This document shows positions 8,085 to 16,711 of a stretch of 64,000 bases of DNA, one piece after another. The notes beneath the pieces are model-generated. The model did no database searches. It had not been told where the DNA came from and saw nothing but the letters and a program-made list of their open reading frames with translations. The stretch lies in NCBI GenBank assembly GCA_934456435.1, contig CAKSHH010000012.1:1-64000 (forward strand), written 5' to 3'. Each line of letters starts with the position of its first letter. Position 1 is the stretch's first letter. The DNA comes from an uncultured Eubacteriales bacterium. Lineage in GTDB: Bacteria; Bacillota; Clostridia; Oscillospirales; Acutalibacteraceae. A program made the position numbers and the translations under genes.

Positions 8085-8898
8085 GCGGTTAAAGGACGCC
8101 GCAGCTTCTGCGGACGCAATAGTTATCGGTGCAGGCGCAGGGCTTTCAACCTCGGCAGGCTTTCGCTATGACGGTGAGCGATTTCATAAATACTTTGCCG
8201 ATTTTCACAGCCGTTACGGCTTTAGTGATATGTATTCGGGCGGCTTTTATCCCTACAAAACTCCCGAAGAATACTGGGCGTACTGGAGCAGATATATTTT
8301 TCTCAACCGCTACACCGACGCACCGAATGATTTGTATAGTCGGCTTTTCGACTTGATAAAGGACAAGGATTACTTTGTAATAACAACCAACGTTGACCAT
8401 CAGTTTCAAAAGGCAGGCTTTGACAAAAAGCGGCTTTTCTATACTCAGGGCGACTATGGGCTTTTTCAATGTTCCGTCCCCTGCCGTCAGGAAACCTATG
8501 ACAACGAGGAAATCATAACGGCGATGTGCAAGCAGCAGCACGATATGAAAATCCTGTCCGAGTTTGTTCCCGTATGTCCGAACTGCGGCGCACCAATGAC
8601 AATGAACCTTCGCAGCGACGACAAGTTCGTCGAGGATGAAGGCTGGCACAGAGCTGCGGAAAGATACGAAAATTTCCTGCGAGCAAGAAAAAATCAAAAA
8701 ATTCTTTTTCTTGAGCTCGGCGTCGGTTACAATACACCCGTGATAATAAAATATCCGTTTTGGCAGATGACTCTAAAGAATCCCAAGGCGACATACGCCT
8801 GCATAAACTACGGCGATGCCGTCTGCCCTGCCGAAATCGAAAAGCAGTCGATCTGCATTGATTGTGACATCGGCAAAGTGATTGATGAAATAAAATGA
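8029..8898 (+). CDS. Class M sirtuin (SirTM), protein ADP-ribosyltransferase
   Basis: 289 residues. The NAD site is GAGAGLSTSAGFRYDG (about 37-52). The catalytic segment is TTNVDHQFQKAGF (about 119-131), in place of the QNIDxLH of deacetylase sirtuins, as in SirTM enzymes that ADP-ribosylate protein rather than deacylate it. Cysteine pairs CSVPC and CPNCG form the zinc module. The start at 8029 is supported by GAGGTG 7 bp upstream, inside the macrodomain gene. Known SirTM operons often include a GcvH-like target and lipoate ligase; none is present in this window, so the substrate is open. Confidence 0.87.
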   Translation: MFSKTRITKSTESFSEKIKRLKDAAASADAIVIGAGAGLSTSAGFRYDGERFHKYFADFHSRYGFSDMYSGGFYPYKTPEEYWAYWSRYIFLNRYTDAPNDLYSRLFDLIKDKDYFVITTNVDHQFQKAGFDKKRLFYTQGDYGLFQCSVPCRQETYDNEEIITAMCKQQHDMKILSEFVPVCPNCGAPMTMNLRSDDKFVEDEGWHRAAERYENFLRARKNQKILFLELGVGYNTPVIIKYPFWQMTLKNPKATYACINYGDAVCPAEIEKQSICIDCDIGKVIDEIK

Positions 8899-8906
8899 TA
8901 TAAGGT

Positions 8907-8947
8907 AAAAATCCCTCGGCACTTGTATTTAAAGTGTCAAGGGATTT
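8907..8947. terminator. Bidirectional terminator after SirTM / AKR
   Basis: AAAATCCCT plus GGCACTT pair with AAGTGTC plus AGGGATTTT around a short loop, between the convergent sirtuin and aldo/keto reductase genes. Confidence 0.75.
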
Positions 8948-8953
8948 TGTGTT

Positions 8954-9958
8954 TTATTTCTTCTCGTCCAGCAGAAATACATTCTGCGGCGGATTTTGTT
9001 TAATTGCTCCGACAACGGGATGCGGAACATACAGCTCTTCGATATACTTTAGATCGTCCTCGCTCAGCTCAATGTCAAGCGCACCGACCGCGTCGTCAAA
9101 ATATTTCGCCTTTGTCGCGCCGAGAATCGGAGACGCAGCTCCCCTTGCCCAATGCCACGCAAGAGCAATTTGCGACATCTTGCAGTTATACTTTTCGGCA
9201 AGCTCGGCGACGCGCTTCACGATCTCAATATCGTACTGCTCCGTCTTGTCATATTTACCCATGGCAACACGGTCTGTTTTGCTTCTGAGCGAATCGGAGT
9301 TCCATGTCGGTCTTGCAAGGTGACCTGCCGTCAACGCGCTGTAAGGCATCAGCGAAACTCCCATCTGATTGCAAATCGGTATCAGATCACGTTCGTCCTC
9401 GCGGTAAAGCAGATTATAGTGGTTCTCCATTGCCGAGAACGGTGTCCAGCCGTTATCCCTCGCCGCAAGCTGCATATTGTAAAACTGGTAGCCGTACATC
9501 GCCGACGCGCCCAGAGCTCTGACCTTACCGGCTTTGACAAGCGAATCAAGCGCTTCCATAGTCTCTTCAATCGGGGTCTCATAATCAAACCGATGGATTA
9601 TATAGAGGTCGAGATAATCCGTACCGAGCCTTTTGAGTGTTCCGTCAATCTCACGGTTAATGGCTTCCTTTGAAAGCCTGCCGTCATTGAAATAAACCTT
9701 TGAGGCAATAACGGCCTTATCTCGCTGTGTGTACTTTTTCAGCGCTCTGCCGAGATATTCCTCACTCGTGCCTGCCGAGTAGCAGTTCGCCGTGTCAAAA
9801 AAATTTATGCCGAGACCGAGCGCGTGCTTAATGACCTCCTCGCTCGCCTTTTCGTCAAGCGTCCAGTCGTGCATCGTTCCTGCCTTGCCGAAGCTCATAC
9901 AGCCGACGCACACCTTTGAAATTTCAATATCGGTTTTTCCGAGCTTAGTGTATTTCAT
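8954..9958 (-). CDS. Aldo/keto reductase
   Basis: 334 residues from the ATG at 9958, which has AAGGAG 8 bp upstream; the in-frame GTG three codons earlier overlaps that site. The (beta/alpha)8 AKR pattern is clear: INFFDTANCYSAGTSEEYLG (about 52-71) has the catalytic Asp and Tyr, VIASKV the Lys, and YIIHRFDY the His. The C-terminal ILGATKAKYFDDAV binds the NADPH phosphate. It follows a flavodoxin gene by 12 bp under a MerR-type promoter, so it probably reduces reactive carbonyls. Confidence 0.88.
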   Translation of the reverse strand: MKYTKLGKTDIEISKVCVGCMSFGKAGTMHDWTLDEKASEEVIKHALGLGINFFDTANCYSAGTSEEYLGRALKKYTQRDKAVIASKVYFNDGRLSKEAINREIDGTLKRLGTDYLDLYIIHRFDYETPIEETMEALDSLVKAGKVRALGASAMYGYQFYNMQLAARDNGWTPFSAMENHYNLLYREDERDLIPICNQMGVSLMPYSALTAGHLARPTWNSDSLRSKTDRVAMGKYDKTEQYDIEIVKRVAELAEKYNCKMSQIALAWHWARGAASPILGATKAKYFDDAVGALDIELSEDDLKYIEELYVPHPVVGAIKQNPPQNVFLLDEKK

Positions 9959-9970
9959 CGCGCCCACTCC

Positions 9971-10447
9971 TTATTTTTCGGCATTTTCAGCCCACTTTTT
10001 CAGTTCGGATTCTGACATACGGTTGATGACCCTGCCGCTCTTCCAAACAGCCTTTTCCGAGCAGAGAGGGCGCAGAACATCAACGGTTTTGCCCATTCCG
10101 CTTCCGCCCGATGTAGCAAACGGAATCAGCGTCTTTCCTGCAAAGTCATAGCTTTCAACAAAGGTGTTGATAATGCTCGGCGCAACGTACCACCAAATCG
10201 GGAAGCCGATATAAACAACGTCGTAGTCAGCCATATTGCCGAGCTTTTCGGCTATTTCGGGACGTATGCTCTTGTCCCTGTATTCAACGCTTGAACGGCT
10301 GTTTTTGTTCGTCCAGTCAAGGTCTGCGCTTGAGTACGGCTGAACGGGCTTTATTTCAAACAAGTCCACACCGATCGCCGAAGCAAGCTTTTTCGCGGCG
10401 CTCTCAGTTACACCGCTTGCCGAGAAATATGCTACAAGTCTTTTCAT
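9971..10447 (-). CDS. Flavodoxin (flavodoxin_4 family)
   Basis: 158 residues, cytoplasmic, a single flavodoxin domain. YFSASGVTESAA (about 7-18) is the FMN phosphate loop. SSADLDWTNKNSRSSVE and VYIGFPIWWYVAP match the domain of the lipoprotein at 2.8 kb. PFATSGGSGMGKT is the late FMN contact. It is the first gene of a two-gene operon with the aldo/keto reductase. GGAGG lies upstream of its ATG. Confidence 0.85.
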   Translation of the reverse strand: MKRLVAYFSASGVTESAAKKLASAIGVDLFEIKPVQPYSSADLDWTNKNSRSSVEYRDKSIRPEIAEKLGNMADYDVVYIGFPIWWYVAPSIINTFVESYDFAGKTLIPFATSGGSGMGKTVDVLRPLCSEKAVWKSGRVINRMSESELKKWAENAEK

Positions 10448-10479
10448 GATAAAACCTCCGTTTGTCTTATTATGTTTTC

Positions 10480-10510
10480 ATTATAAAACTTAAAGTTCAC
10501 TTTAGGTCAA
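10480..10510 (-). promoter_or_regulatory. MerR-type promoter of flavodoxin-AKR (site B)
   Basis: On the minus strand TTGACC, a 19-bp spacer and TATAAT. The spacer holds the dyad ACTTAAAG-N4-CTTTAGGT. The core matches sites A (5.9 kb) and C (55.8 kb). Confidence 0.75.
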
Positions 10511-10606
10511 GAGCTTTTTTCAAAAATTCATAATTTGTTATAAATCCCCCGACGCGCATACCGAGGAAAAGCTGTTGGACGGAATGCCTTTTGTTGTAAC
10601 AAAACA

Positions 10607-10635
10607 TTGATATCAGACTTATAAAATGCTATAAT
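10607..10635 (+). promoter_or_regulatory. Promoter of the dockerin protease
   Basis: TTGATA, 17 bp and TATAAT about 60 bp before the ATG at 10695. Confidence 0.65.
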
Positions 10636-10694
10636 TTAATAAAACCCAAGGGAAATACGCCTCACAGTATAATAAAAAACGGAGATGAACCAAT

Positions 10695-12977
10695 ATGCAT
10701 TTTAAAAAATTCATTTCAATTCTTACATGTTTTTCTGTTTTAATTTCCGTTCTGCCTTTGTGTGTTTCTGCCGTAACAGAAAATGAGGACGAAGAATACG
10801 TTGACGGCGAGGTTGTTATTTGCAGTTCAAAAGAAATTTGCAGCAACGACGATTATCTTTATTGTGCGTCAGACAGCAGTAAAGTCTATGTTGACTTCGA
10901 CAATGTAGGTATTGACAGCATTGAGGAAATCGAAAACTATACCGAAGACAGCAATATGTACATTGCGGAAATCGACGGTGATGTAAAAAAGCTTTGCGCC
11001 AAGCTGAACAGGTACGGCAATATAATCGCAGAGCCGAATTATATTTACTATTCAACGAGCTTTACAATGCCCGGAGAGATAGCCGACAGTTCTTCCGACT
11101 ACACCGATTATCAGAAATGGTATATGGAAGATGTGCTTCATGTTCCGCAGGCGTGGCAGGAAAACAACGTAACAGGTTCAGGTGTCACCATTGCGGTTAT
11201 TGATAACGGCTATAAGGTCGACGCGGAGGATTTCCCTCAAAATCTTTGGAAAAACAGCCAGGGAACAGTCGGTTGGAACGTATGCACAAAATCCGACGAT
11301 ATCGGACCGATATACAAAAAGAGCGGACGTCCCTTCACCTCTACCGACCATGGCTCAAACGTTGCAGGCATTATCGGTATGGCAAATGACAATGCCGGCG
11401 GTATCGGAATCGCATACGATGCTCAGCTCATGCTCATACAGGCGGCAAAATACTTTAGCGAAACCACCGAACCTCACTTCACAAGCGCAGACGTTGCAAA
11501 TGCGATTGATTTTGCAATAGAAAACGAAGCGGATATCATCAATCTGTCACTCGGGAGCAAATCAAATTCCGATATTATCGCCGCCTCGATAAGAAGAGCA
11601 AATAACGCCGGTATACTTTGCGTTGCGGCTGCAGGAAACAGCGGCAATCCAACGTCCGATGAAATATTCTACCCTGCGGCATACAGCACCGTAGTCGGAG
11701 TTATGGGTATAAGCAAAAGCTTCCCCACAAGACTTTCAACCGGAACAAACTATGATACGGACAACGGCAAATATTATAACATTGCCGCACCCGGAGACGG
11801 TATACTCGGCTGCGGAACAAGAGGAAACGATTTAATGTCGGGGACATCTCAGGCTGCACCCATTGTCTCTGCCATTGCCGCTCTCTATATGGAAAAATAT
11901 CCCGAACGCACGATAGAACGCCTGAAACAGGATATGCTTTCAAGTGCGGATCAGAACATCGACACTTGCAGATCATCACCGTACAAATTCAAGGCGATTG
12001 ACGCTTCTGCATTCCTCGGTGATATAGATGAGCATATATGGACGGATTGGACTGTCACCACAGAAGAAACCTGTACCGAGGCGGGTGTCAGGAATCGAAG
12101 CTGTACTTCCTGCGGCAAAACGGAAACAATGGTAACTCCCGCTTTACAGCACGACTACACCGTGACCGTGATTGAACCGACCTGTGTGACAGACGGATAT
12201 TTACAGTATATATGCAAAAACTGCTCAAATACATTAAAAAAGGATTATGTTTCCTCGCTCGGTCACAGCTACGGCGATTGGAAAATTACAGCATATCCGT
12301 CGGAAAAGTCACAGGGTACTCTCGTTAAGATGTGCACAAGATGTCTGATGACCGAAAGCAAAAATATTGACAATGTCATACGCAACTGCGATTTCACTGA
12401 CAACCTGATTTCCGGTTTCAACGTTTCGACAAGCGTTGAAGCATTCCTCTCCGACAACGTTATTCCATCGGAAGCAACAGTCACGGTAATCCCAAAATCG
12501 GGGAATACAATCGGAACGGACACAATCGTTTCCGTTTCATACCCGACGTCGGAAATCATCAACTATAATGTGGTTATTTTCGGCGATGTAAACGGCGACG
12601 GCCGGTACGACGGAATGGATGCGGTAATCGCAGACTGTCTTGCAAACGGGCTTCTGTCTTATGATTCGCTCACGCAGGCGCAGCTTGCCGCAGCCGACTG
12701 CAATCATGACGGCGTAATTGATGTCCTTGACGTCAAAATACTTCAACAGGCAGGCGTGCTTCTCTCAAACGTTGATCAAAGTAAAAGCTCCAAAGAGCTG
12801 CTCCAAACCTCTTCGCAATACGTCGAATATCTTAATTTGATTGATCAAAGCATTGAATCAAAGCCTGAAATCAAATCTGAAACAAAAGGGACAAAATTCA
12901 CAAGTTTTTTTATAAGGGCTTTCAATGACTTAATTGATATAATCAAATCCGCATTTGTATATTTCAAGTTCATCTAA
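10695..12977 (+). CDS. Exported subtilisin-like protease with CxxC module and dockerin
   Basis: 760 residues. Order: signal peptide (1-25); an I9-like propeptide ending IIAEPNYIYY (about 115); an S8 domain with Asp in IAVIDNGY (about 169), His in STDHGSNVAGI (about 218) and Ser in MSGTSQAAP (about 384); two CxxC modules (about 450-560); a type I dockerin with two Ca loops, GDVNGDGRYDGMD and ADCNHDGVIDVLD (about 630-692); and a hydrophobic helical tail. The dockerin predicts docking to a cohesin scaffold, so this would be a cell-surface or amylosome/cellulosome-type protease. It has its own promoter and terminator. GGAGAT is the likely ribosome site. Confidence 0.87.
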   Translation: MHFKKFISILTCFSVLISVLPLCVSAVTENEDEEYVDGEVVICSSKEICSNDDYLYCASDSSKVYVDFDNVGIDSIEEIENYTEDSNMYIAEIDGDVKKLCAKLNRYGNIIAEPNYIYYSTSFTMPGEIADSSSDYTDYQKWYMEDVLHVPQAWQENNVTGSGVTIAVIDNGYKVDAEDFPQNLWKNSQGTVGWNVCTKSDDIGPIYKKSGRPFTSTDHGSNVAGIIGMANDNAGGIGIAYDAQLMLIQAAKYFSETTEPHFTSADVANAIDFAIENEADIINLSLGSKSNSDIIAASIRRANNAGILCVAAAGNSGNPTSDEIFYPAAYSTVVGVMGISKSFPTRLSTGTNYDTDNGKYYNIAAPGDGILGCGTRGNDLMSGTSQAAPIVSAIAALYMEKYPERTIERLKQDMLSSADQNIDTCRSSPYKFKAIDASAFLGDIDEHIWTDWTVTTEETCTEAGVRNRSCTSCGKTETMVTPALQHDYTVTVIEPTCVTDGYLQYICKNCSNTLKKDYVSSLGHSYGDWKITAYPSEKSQGTLVKMCTRCLMTESKNIDNVIRNCDFTDNLISGFNVSTSVEAFLSDNVIPSEATVTVIPKSGNTIGTDTIVSVSYPTSEIINYNVVIFGDVNGDGRYDGMDAVIADCLANGLLSYDSLTQAQLAAADCNHDGVIDVLDVKILQQAGVLLSNVDQSKSSKELLQTSSQYVEYLNLIDQSIESKPEIKSETKGTKFTSFFIRAFNDLIDIIKSAFVYFKFI

Positions 12978-13026
12978 GGAAATCAACAATCCACCGTTAT
13001 ATGATTTAATGAGCAAAAAATATTTT

Positions 13027-13070
13027 ACGCACCCCGAAAGTCAACCGTTTTCGCGGTGCGTATCTTTTTT
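13027..13070 (+). terminator. Terminator of the dockerin protease
   Basis: ACGCACC-C-CGAAA pairs with TTTCG-C-GGTGCGT and is followed by a T-rich run. Confidence 0.75.
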
Positions 13071-13205
13071 CTTGCCCTTCAGTTTAATTCTTTATTGACA
13101 TCAAGCAGGACTATACCGTATGATAAAATAATTTTAAAAAATTTGTGTCATATTTTGTGTTTAAGTTGGCTACTTTATGAGAGGAAAAGATGAGGAGGTT
13201 TAAAG

Positions 13206-13745
13206 GTGTCGCAAAACAAACGCGAGGTCAAAAGAATTGTCAACGATTGCTACGATAAATACTACCAATCAATTTACAGATATTGCTACGCGCGACTCGG
13301 AGACTTGAACGAACACGCACCCGACTGCGTGCAGGACACATTTCTTGTTCTTCAAAAAAGACTGTCCGAGGGAGCGGAAATTGAACATAAACGAGCTTTT
13401 CTTTACAGAACCGCCGATACATTCGTCATGAGGACGATAAAAGAATACAAGAAACGAATGCGGCGTAACATACAGCTTGAAGAGGTCGGAGAAACCGCCT
13501 CGCCGCCGATTATTCCGGATGATTTTGATTATGACAGTTGCGCGGCAATGCTTGTTTCTCTGCTGTCGTATGAGGAGCAGGAGCTGTACAGAATGAAATA
13601 CATGAAACGAATACCGCTGACCGAAATAGCGGAACAGCTTAACATCTCCCCTCCTGCCGCGGCAAAACGAACGTCACGGCTGCGGCAAAGGATCAAAGAC
13701 CTGATAAAAGAAAAGCAACTGTTTGAAAATGAGGTGACCTTATGA
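13206..13745 (+). CDS. ECF-type RNA polymerase sigma factor
   Basis: 179 residues. Region 2 is seen in YYQSIYRYCYARLGD and DCVQDTFLVLQKRL (about 20-57). Region 4 is ALL-SYEEQELYRMKYMKRI plus LTEIAEQLNISPPAAAKRTS (about 117-160), a helix-turn-helix. The start is GTG with GGAGG 7 bp upstream. The next gene overlaps by 4 bp and encodes a one-pass membrane protein, the usual place of an anti-sigma factor. The sigma factor presumably recognises an upstream promoter in 13072-13205, but none with certain consensus was identified. Confidence 0.85.
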   Translation: MSQNKREVKRIVNDCYDKYYQSIYRYCYARLGDLNEHAPDCVQDTFLVLQKRLSEGAEIEHKRAFLYRTADTFVMRTIKEYKKRMRRNIQLEEVGETASPPIIPDDFDYDSCAAMLVSLLSYEEQELYRMKYMKRIPLTEIAEQLNISPPAAAKRTSRLRQRIKDLIKEKQLFENEVTL

Positions 13746-14773
13746 ACAACTTAGTAATAACAAAAAACATACTGAACAAGATATACGATGACAACTCCTT
13801 TAAAGCTGCCGTAGTAGAGCTCCTTAATTCGCTGATCGACATCGAGATTGAAAAGGAAGAACCCGATTTTGATTTTATTGACGAGTGTGTTGACGTGCTG
13901 ATTGAGGTACAGTCCGACAATCTCTCCGCCATAATACCCTTTATCAAGAATAACAATAACACCGACGACAAGAAACGCAGAACTCTCAGCATATTCTTGG
14001 CCTGTGCCGTTGTTTTCTCCCTGAGCTTCGGCGCTGTGGCTGTCAGTCACACGATTGAAAGAAAAAATGAGGATAAAACAACAACTGCAACAACTTCACA
14101 AACCACAACCGTAAAGACCACGGCGGCCGTGACGACAACAAAAAAAGCGGCATCCGAGGCAGTTGATCTTTGGCTCAGTTTTCCCGACGGCTTTGTATAC
14201 GAATACGATTCGATTGACGACTTCACTTTCGACGGAATAATCGCAAATGTCGAATACAGCGACGGCACGGTTAAAAAGATCGGAATCAACAACTGCAAAA
14301 TCATCAAAAGCGAGGACTTCGGCGCACACGCAACCGAAAAGATTACGGTTGAATATAAGGGATTAAGCAGTACATTTTTCATCCTGTTTTCAAACAACAT
14401 TCCTCCCATAACGATCGGCGACGACCAACATATCAATATGGGCAAGCCTACCAATGCGCCGAAGATTGAGCCCTCGTCGCAGTACGTCGAGCTTGAAACA
14501 GGCGAAAGCGTAAATCTCACGATGCGCAAAAACAATGACGGCTTTGTATACACCTCAACCGACAACAACAATCTTGCGGATGTTTCGGTGAGCTATCTCG
14601 GCGGAGTAAACGGCAGGGAAATTTATCTGTATATCACCGCAGGAGACACGCCGGGAGTCACGACAATATCGCTCAAGTACAATTCGTATCTTTCAAACGG
14701 GGTTATGTCCACTATAACTGTCAAGGTCGTTGAAAGCAGCAAAAAAGCCAACACAGAAGTTTATGATCAATAA
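13742..14773 (+). CDS. One-pass membrane protein, putative anti-sigma partner
   Basis: 343 residues. A cytoplasmic N-terminal part (1-78, acidic helices) could bind the sigma factor. There is one membrane span (about 80-100, LSIFLACAVVFSLSFGAVAV). Outside lies a Thr/Ala-rich linker, then beta-rich segments resembling bacterial Ig-like domains. No zinc anti-sigma motif is visible. Overlap with the sigma gene, and topology, support an envelope-sensing regulator reminiscent in layout of RsgI-type systems but without recognisable homology. Its role is inferred. Confidence 0.55.
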   Translation: MNNLVITKNILNKIYDDNSFKAAVVELLNSLIDIEIEKEEPDFDFIDECVDVLIEVQSDNLSAIIPFIKNNNNTDDKKRRTLSIFLACAVVFSLSFGAVAVSHTIERKNEDKTTTATTSQTTTVKTTAAVTTTKKAASEAVDLWLSFPDGFVYEYDSIDDFTFDGIIANVEYSDGTVKKIGINNCKIIKSEDFGAHATEKITVEYKGLSSTFFILFSNNIPPITIGDDQHINMGKPTNAPKIEPSSQYVELETGESVNLTMRKNNDGFVYTSTDNNNLADVSVSYLGGVNGREIYLYITAGDTPGVTTISLKYNSYLSNGVMSTITVKVVESSKKANTEVYDQ

Positions 14774-14788
14774 GAGGAGGATATCAAT

Positions 14789-15835
14789 ATGGAATTATTC
14801 AAAGCAACGGTTATGCCGAACAAAAAGATTTTCCGCAAAGCGGCGGACGCATTTGCCCACAAAATGAAATCAATGAATGCACTTTTGATTGTAGGATTGA
14901 TAATTTGCTTTGTGATCGGTCCTGTACTGACATATTTATCTAATATCAGACACATTAACGATTTCATTCTCGTTCCGACGCTCGGAATTATATTGATCGC
15001 TTATTATTTCCTTGCCCCTGTATACATCGGAAATTCCCTGTTCAAATCACAGTCAAAGAAGAACCTGAACAAGGAAGTCACCTACTCGTTCACGGAAAAC
15101 GAGTTAAAAGTATTCACAATTGATTCAAGTGCAGTATATAACTATTCTGCCATTGAAGAGCTTTACGAAACCGACGATTTGATCTGCCTGTATTTAAACA
15201 AATCTGCGGCGTTCATTATACCGAAAAGCGCCATCGAAAACCCGTGCTGCGATGTCAGAATGTTTTTGGAATCAAAAGTCGGCAAAAAATTTGTTTATGT
15301 CAAGAACAAATCGACAGGCAAAGCCGTTGCCAAAATATTTGCGGTATTTGTCGCAAGCCTTGTTGCTTCAATACTGTCTATGACCCTTGCGGATATAAAG
15401 CTTGATGAGCCGCAGACCTTTTCATACGAGGATTACAGCATAACGGCGGACAAGCATTTATACGAATGGGAAGAAAATACCAACAGCAGCTATTCGCTTA
15501 CCTCGTCCGACGTTACATTGACTGTTGACGAATATACTCAAGAAGATCTCGATTACGCCATTGAGAAAAAAAACGCAAGCCTTGAAGAGCTTGCAAAAAG
15601 CTATTGCGAGGGCAATCAGGTGAAAAATGTAAACAAAAGCAATCCGTATACTTATAATATTGCTTTTTACGACAGCTATGAAGGCACAGATTACTACAAT
15701 CTGGTTTGTGTTCAGCAGATTGACGACATATACTGGGTAACTCAGATTTACTGCGAAAAATATCTTGAAGAGGACTACGCAGACAAATTTGAGGGCTGGA
15801 TTTCGTCAATAAAGCACAAAACCAATGCGGCATAA
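14789..15835 (+). CDS. YcxB-like membrane protein
   Basis: 348 residues. Two membrane spans (about 30-52 and 62-82) are followed by a YcxB-like domain: SFTENELKVFTIDSSA, YNYSAIEELYETDDLICLYL and AAFIIPKSAI (about 100-155). A third span near 188-203 precedes an extracytoplasmic alpha/beta tail of about 140 residues. YcxB proteins are of unknown function. It lies 15 bp after the putative anti-sigma gene with AGGAGG upstream, so it is the third gene of the sigma operon and may be part of its envelope-stress output. Confidence 0.6.
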   Translation: MELFKATVMPNKKIFRKAADAFAHKMKSMNALLIVGLIICFVIGPVLTYLSNIRHINDFILVPTLGIILIAYYFLAPVYIGNSLFKSQSKKNLNKEVTYSFTENELKVFTIDSSAVYNYSAIEELYETDDLICLYLNKSAAFIIPKSAIENPCCDVRMFLESKVGKKFVYVKNKSTGKAVAKIFAVFVASLVASILSMTLADIKLDEPQTFSYEDYSITADKHLYEWEENTNSSYSLTSSDVTLTVDEYTQEDLDYAIEKKNASLEELAKSYCEGNQVKNVNKSNPYTYNIAFYDSYEGTDYYNLVCVQQIDDIYWVTQIYCEKYLEEDYADKFEGWISSIKHKTNAA

Positions 15836-15887
15836 AGTAAATTAACAATCAACATAAAAGGATGCGTAAGCATAGGGAAAGATTCAG

Positions 15888-15917
15888 AAAAACCGCCGAT
15901 TTTCAGTCGGCGGTTTT
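15888..15917. terminator. Bidirectional terminator (sigma operon / YgjV)
   Basis: AAAACCGCCGA...TCGGCGGTTTT, a perfect stem between convergent genes; its right arm overlaps the 3' end of the ygjV-like gene. Confidence 0.8.
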
Positions 15918-16457
15918 GGTCTGTAAGTTATTTAGTAAGTTCTTTTTCGATTTGTATCTTATCAGCGCAACAACCAGAGAAATCAGCAACAGCAAGTTGT
16001 TTGCCATTCCTGCCCACGAATGATTGACAAGGTTATACGGCAGCCAGCAAAGGCACACGATAATATTCAAAATTCTGAGAATCTGCGGATTTTTCTGCCA
16101 GCCGCCGATAGTTGCGAAAATCGACGAAACAAATATCAAAATCCCCCACATTCCCTGCCATGTAACAACTGTCAGCAAAAGTGAAAGCACGATAAAAACA
16201 ATGGGAACAGCCTTTGAGCGCGCCCATTTTTTATCAAAACTGCAAACATAGCTTCTTGCCAAATTTATAAAATTCATTGCAACCGGCGTGAACAGCCACA
16301 GGCTCGCATAATGCAGACACCAAAGCGCTGCGCTGAGCGTCATCAGTATCATTATCGTTTTGTGCTTTTTAAATTGATACATCAGTATTCCGACAGTAAT
16401 TGCGGAAAATCCGAAAATCTGCGCCAGATACGAATGTGTTTCAAAAAATCCCTGCAT
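15903..16457 (-). CDS. YgjV-family inner membrane protein
   Basis: 184 residues, about six hydrophobic segments. The N-terminus LAQIFGFSAITVGILMYQF and the following KHKTIMILMTLSAALWCLHY match the YgjV family of small multispan membrane proteins of unknown function. Length is typical. It is single, with its own promoter; GGAGATT precedes the ATG. Confidence 0.75.
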   Translation of the reverse strand: MQGFFETHSYLAQIFGFSAITVGILMYQFKKHKTIMILMTLSAALWCLHYASLWLFTPVAMNFINLARSYVCSFDKKWARSKAVPIVFIVLSLLLTVVTWQGMWGILIFVSSIFATIGGWQKNPQILRILNIIVCLCWLPYNLVNHSWAGMANNLLLLISLVVALIRYKSKKNLLNNLQTKTAD

Positions 16458-16518
16458 ATCAATCTCCGCCCGATGCTTTTAAATAGCCGTTTATCAGCTT
16501 CATTTTGCTGTTGACACT

Positions 16519-16547
16519 ATCATATAACAAATATTTTGACGTGTCAA
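16519..16547 (-). promoter_or_regulatory. Promoter of the YgjV-like gene
   Basis: TTGACA, 17 bp and TATGAT on the minus strand, about 60 bp before the start. Nothing else was seen between here and the purine promoter at 16676. Confidence 0.65.
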
Positions 16548-16675
16548 CACCCCGCAAAATTCACTTTTAAGCTTATGGTTCTGTGTCGTTATTTATCAAA
16601 TAATGTCAATCATACTTTTCATCACTTTTCACATATTGTTGCTTATATTTTTGTGTGTTTCGTACGTCTGAACAG

Positions 16676-16704
16676 TTGACATCAGGGTTTTAATATGCTA
16701 TACT
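16676..16704 (+). promoter_or_regulatory. Promoter of the purine operon
   Basis: Perfect TTGACA, 17 bp and TATACT. The predicted start is about 8 bp before the first stem of the ZTP riboswitch. Confidence 0.8.
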
Positions 16705-16711
16705 TTGGATA

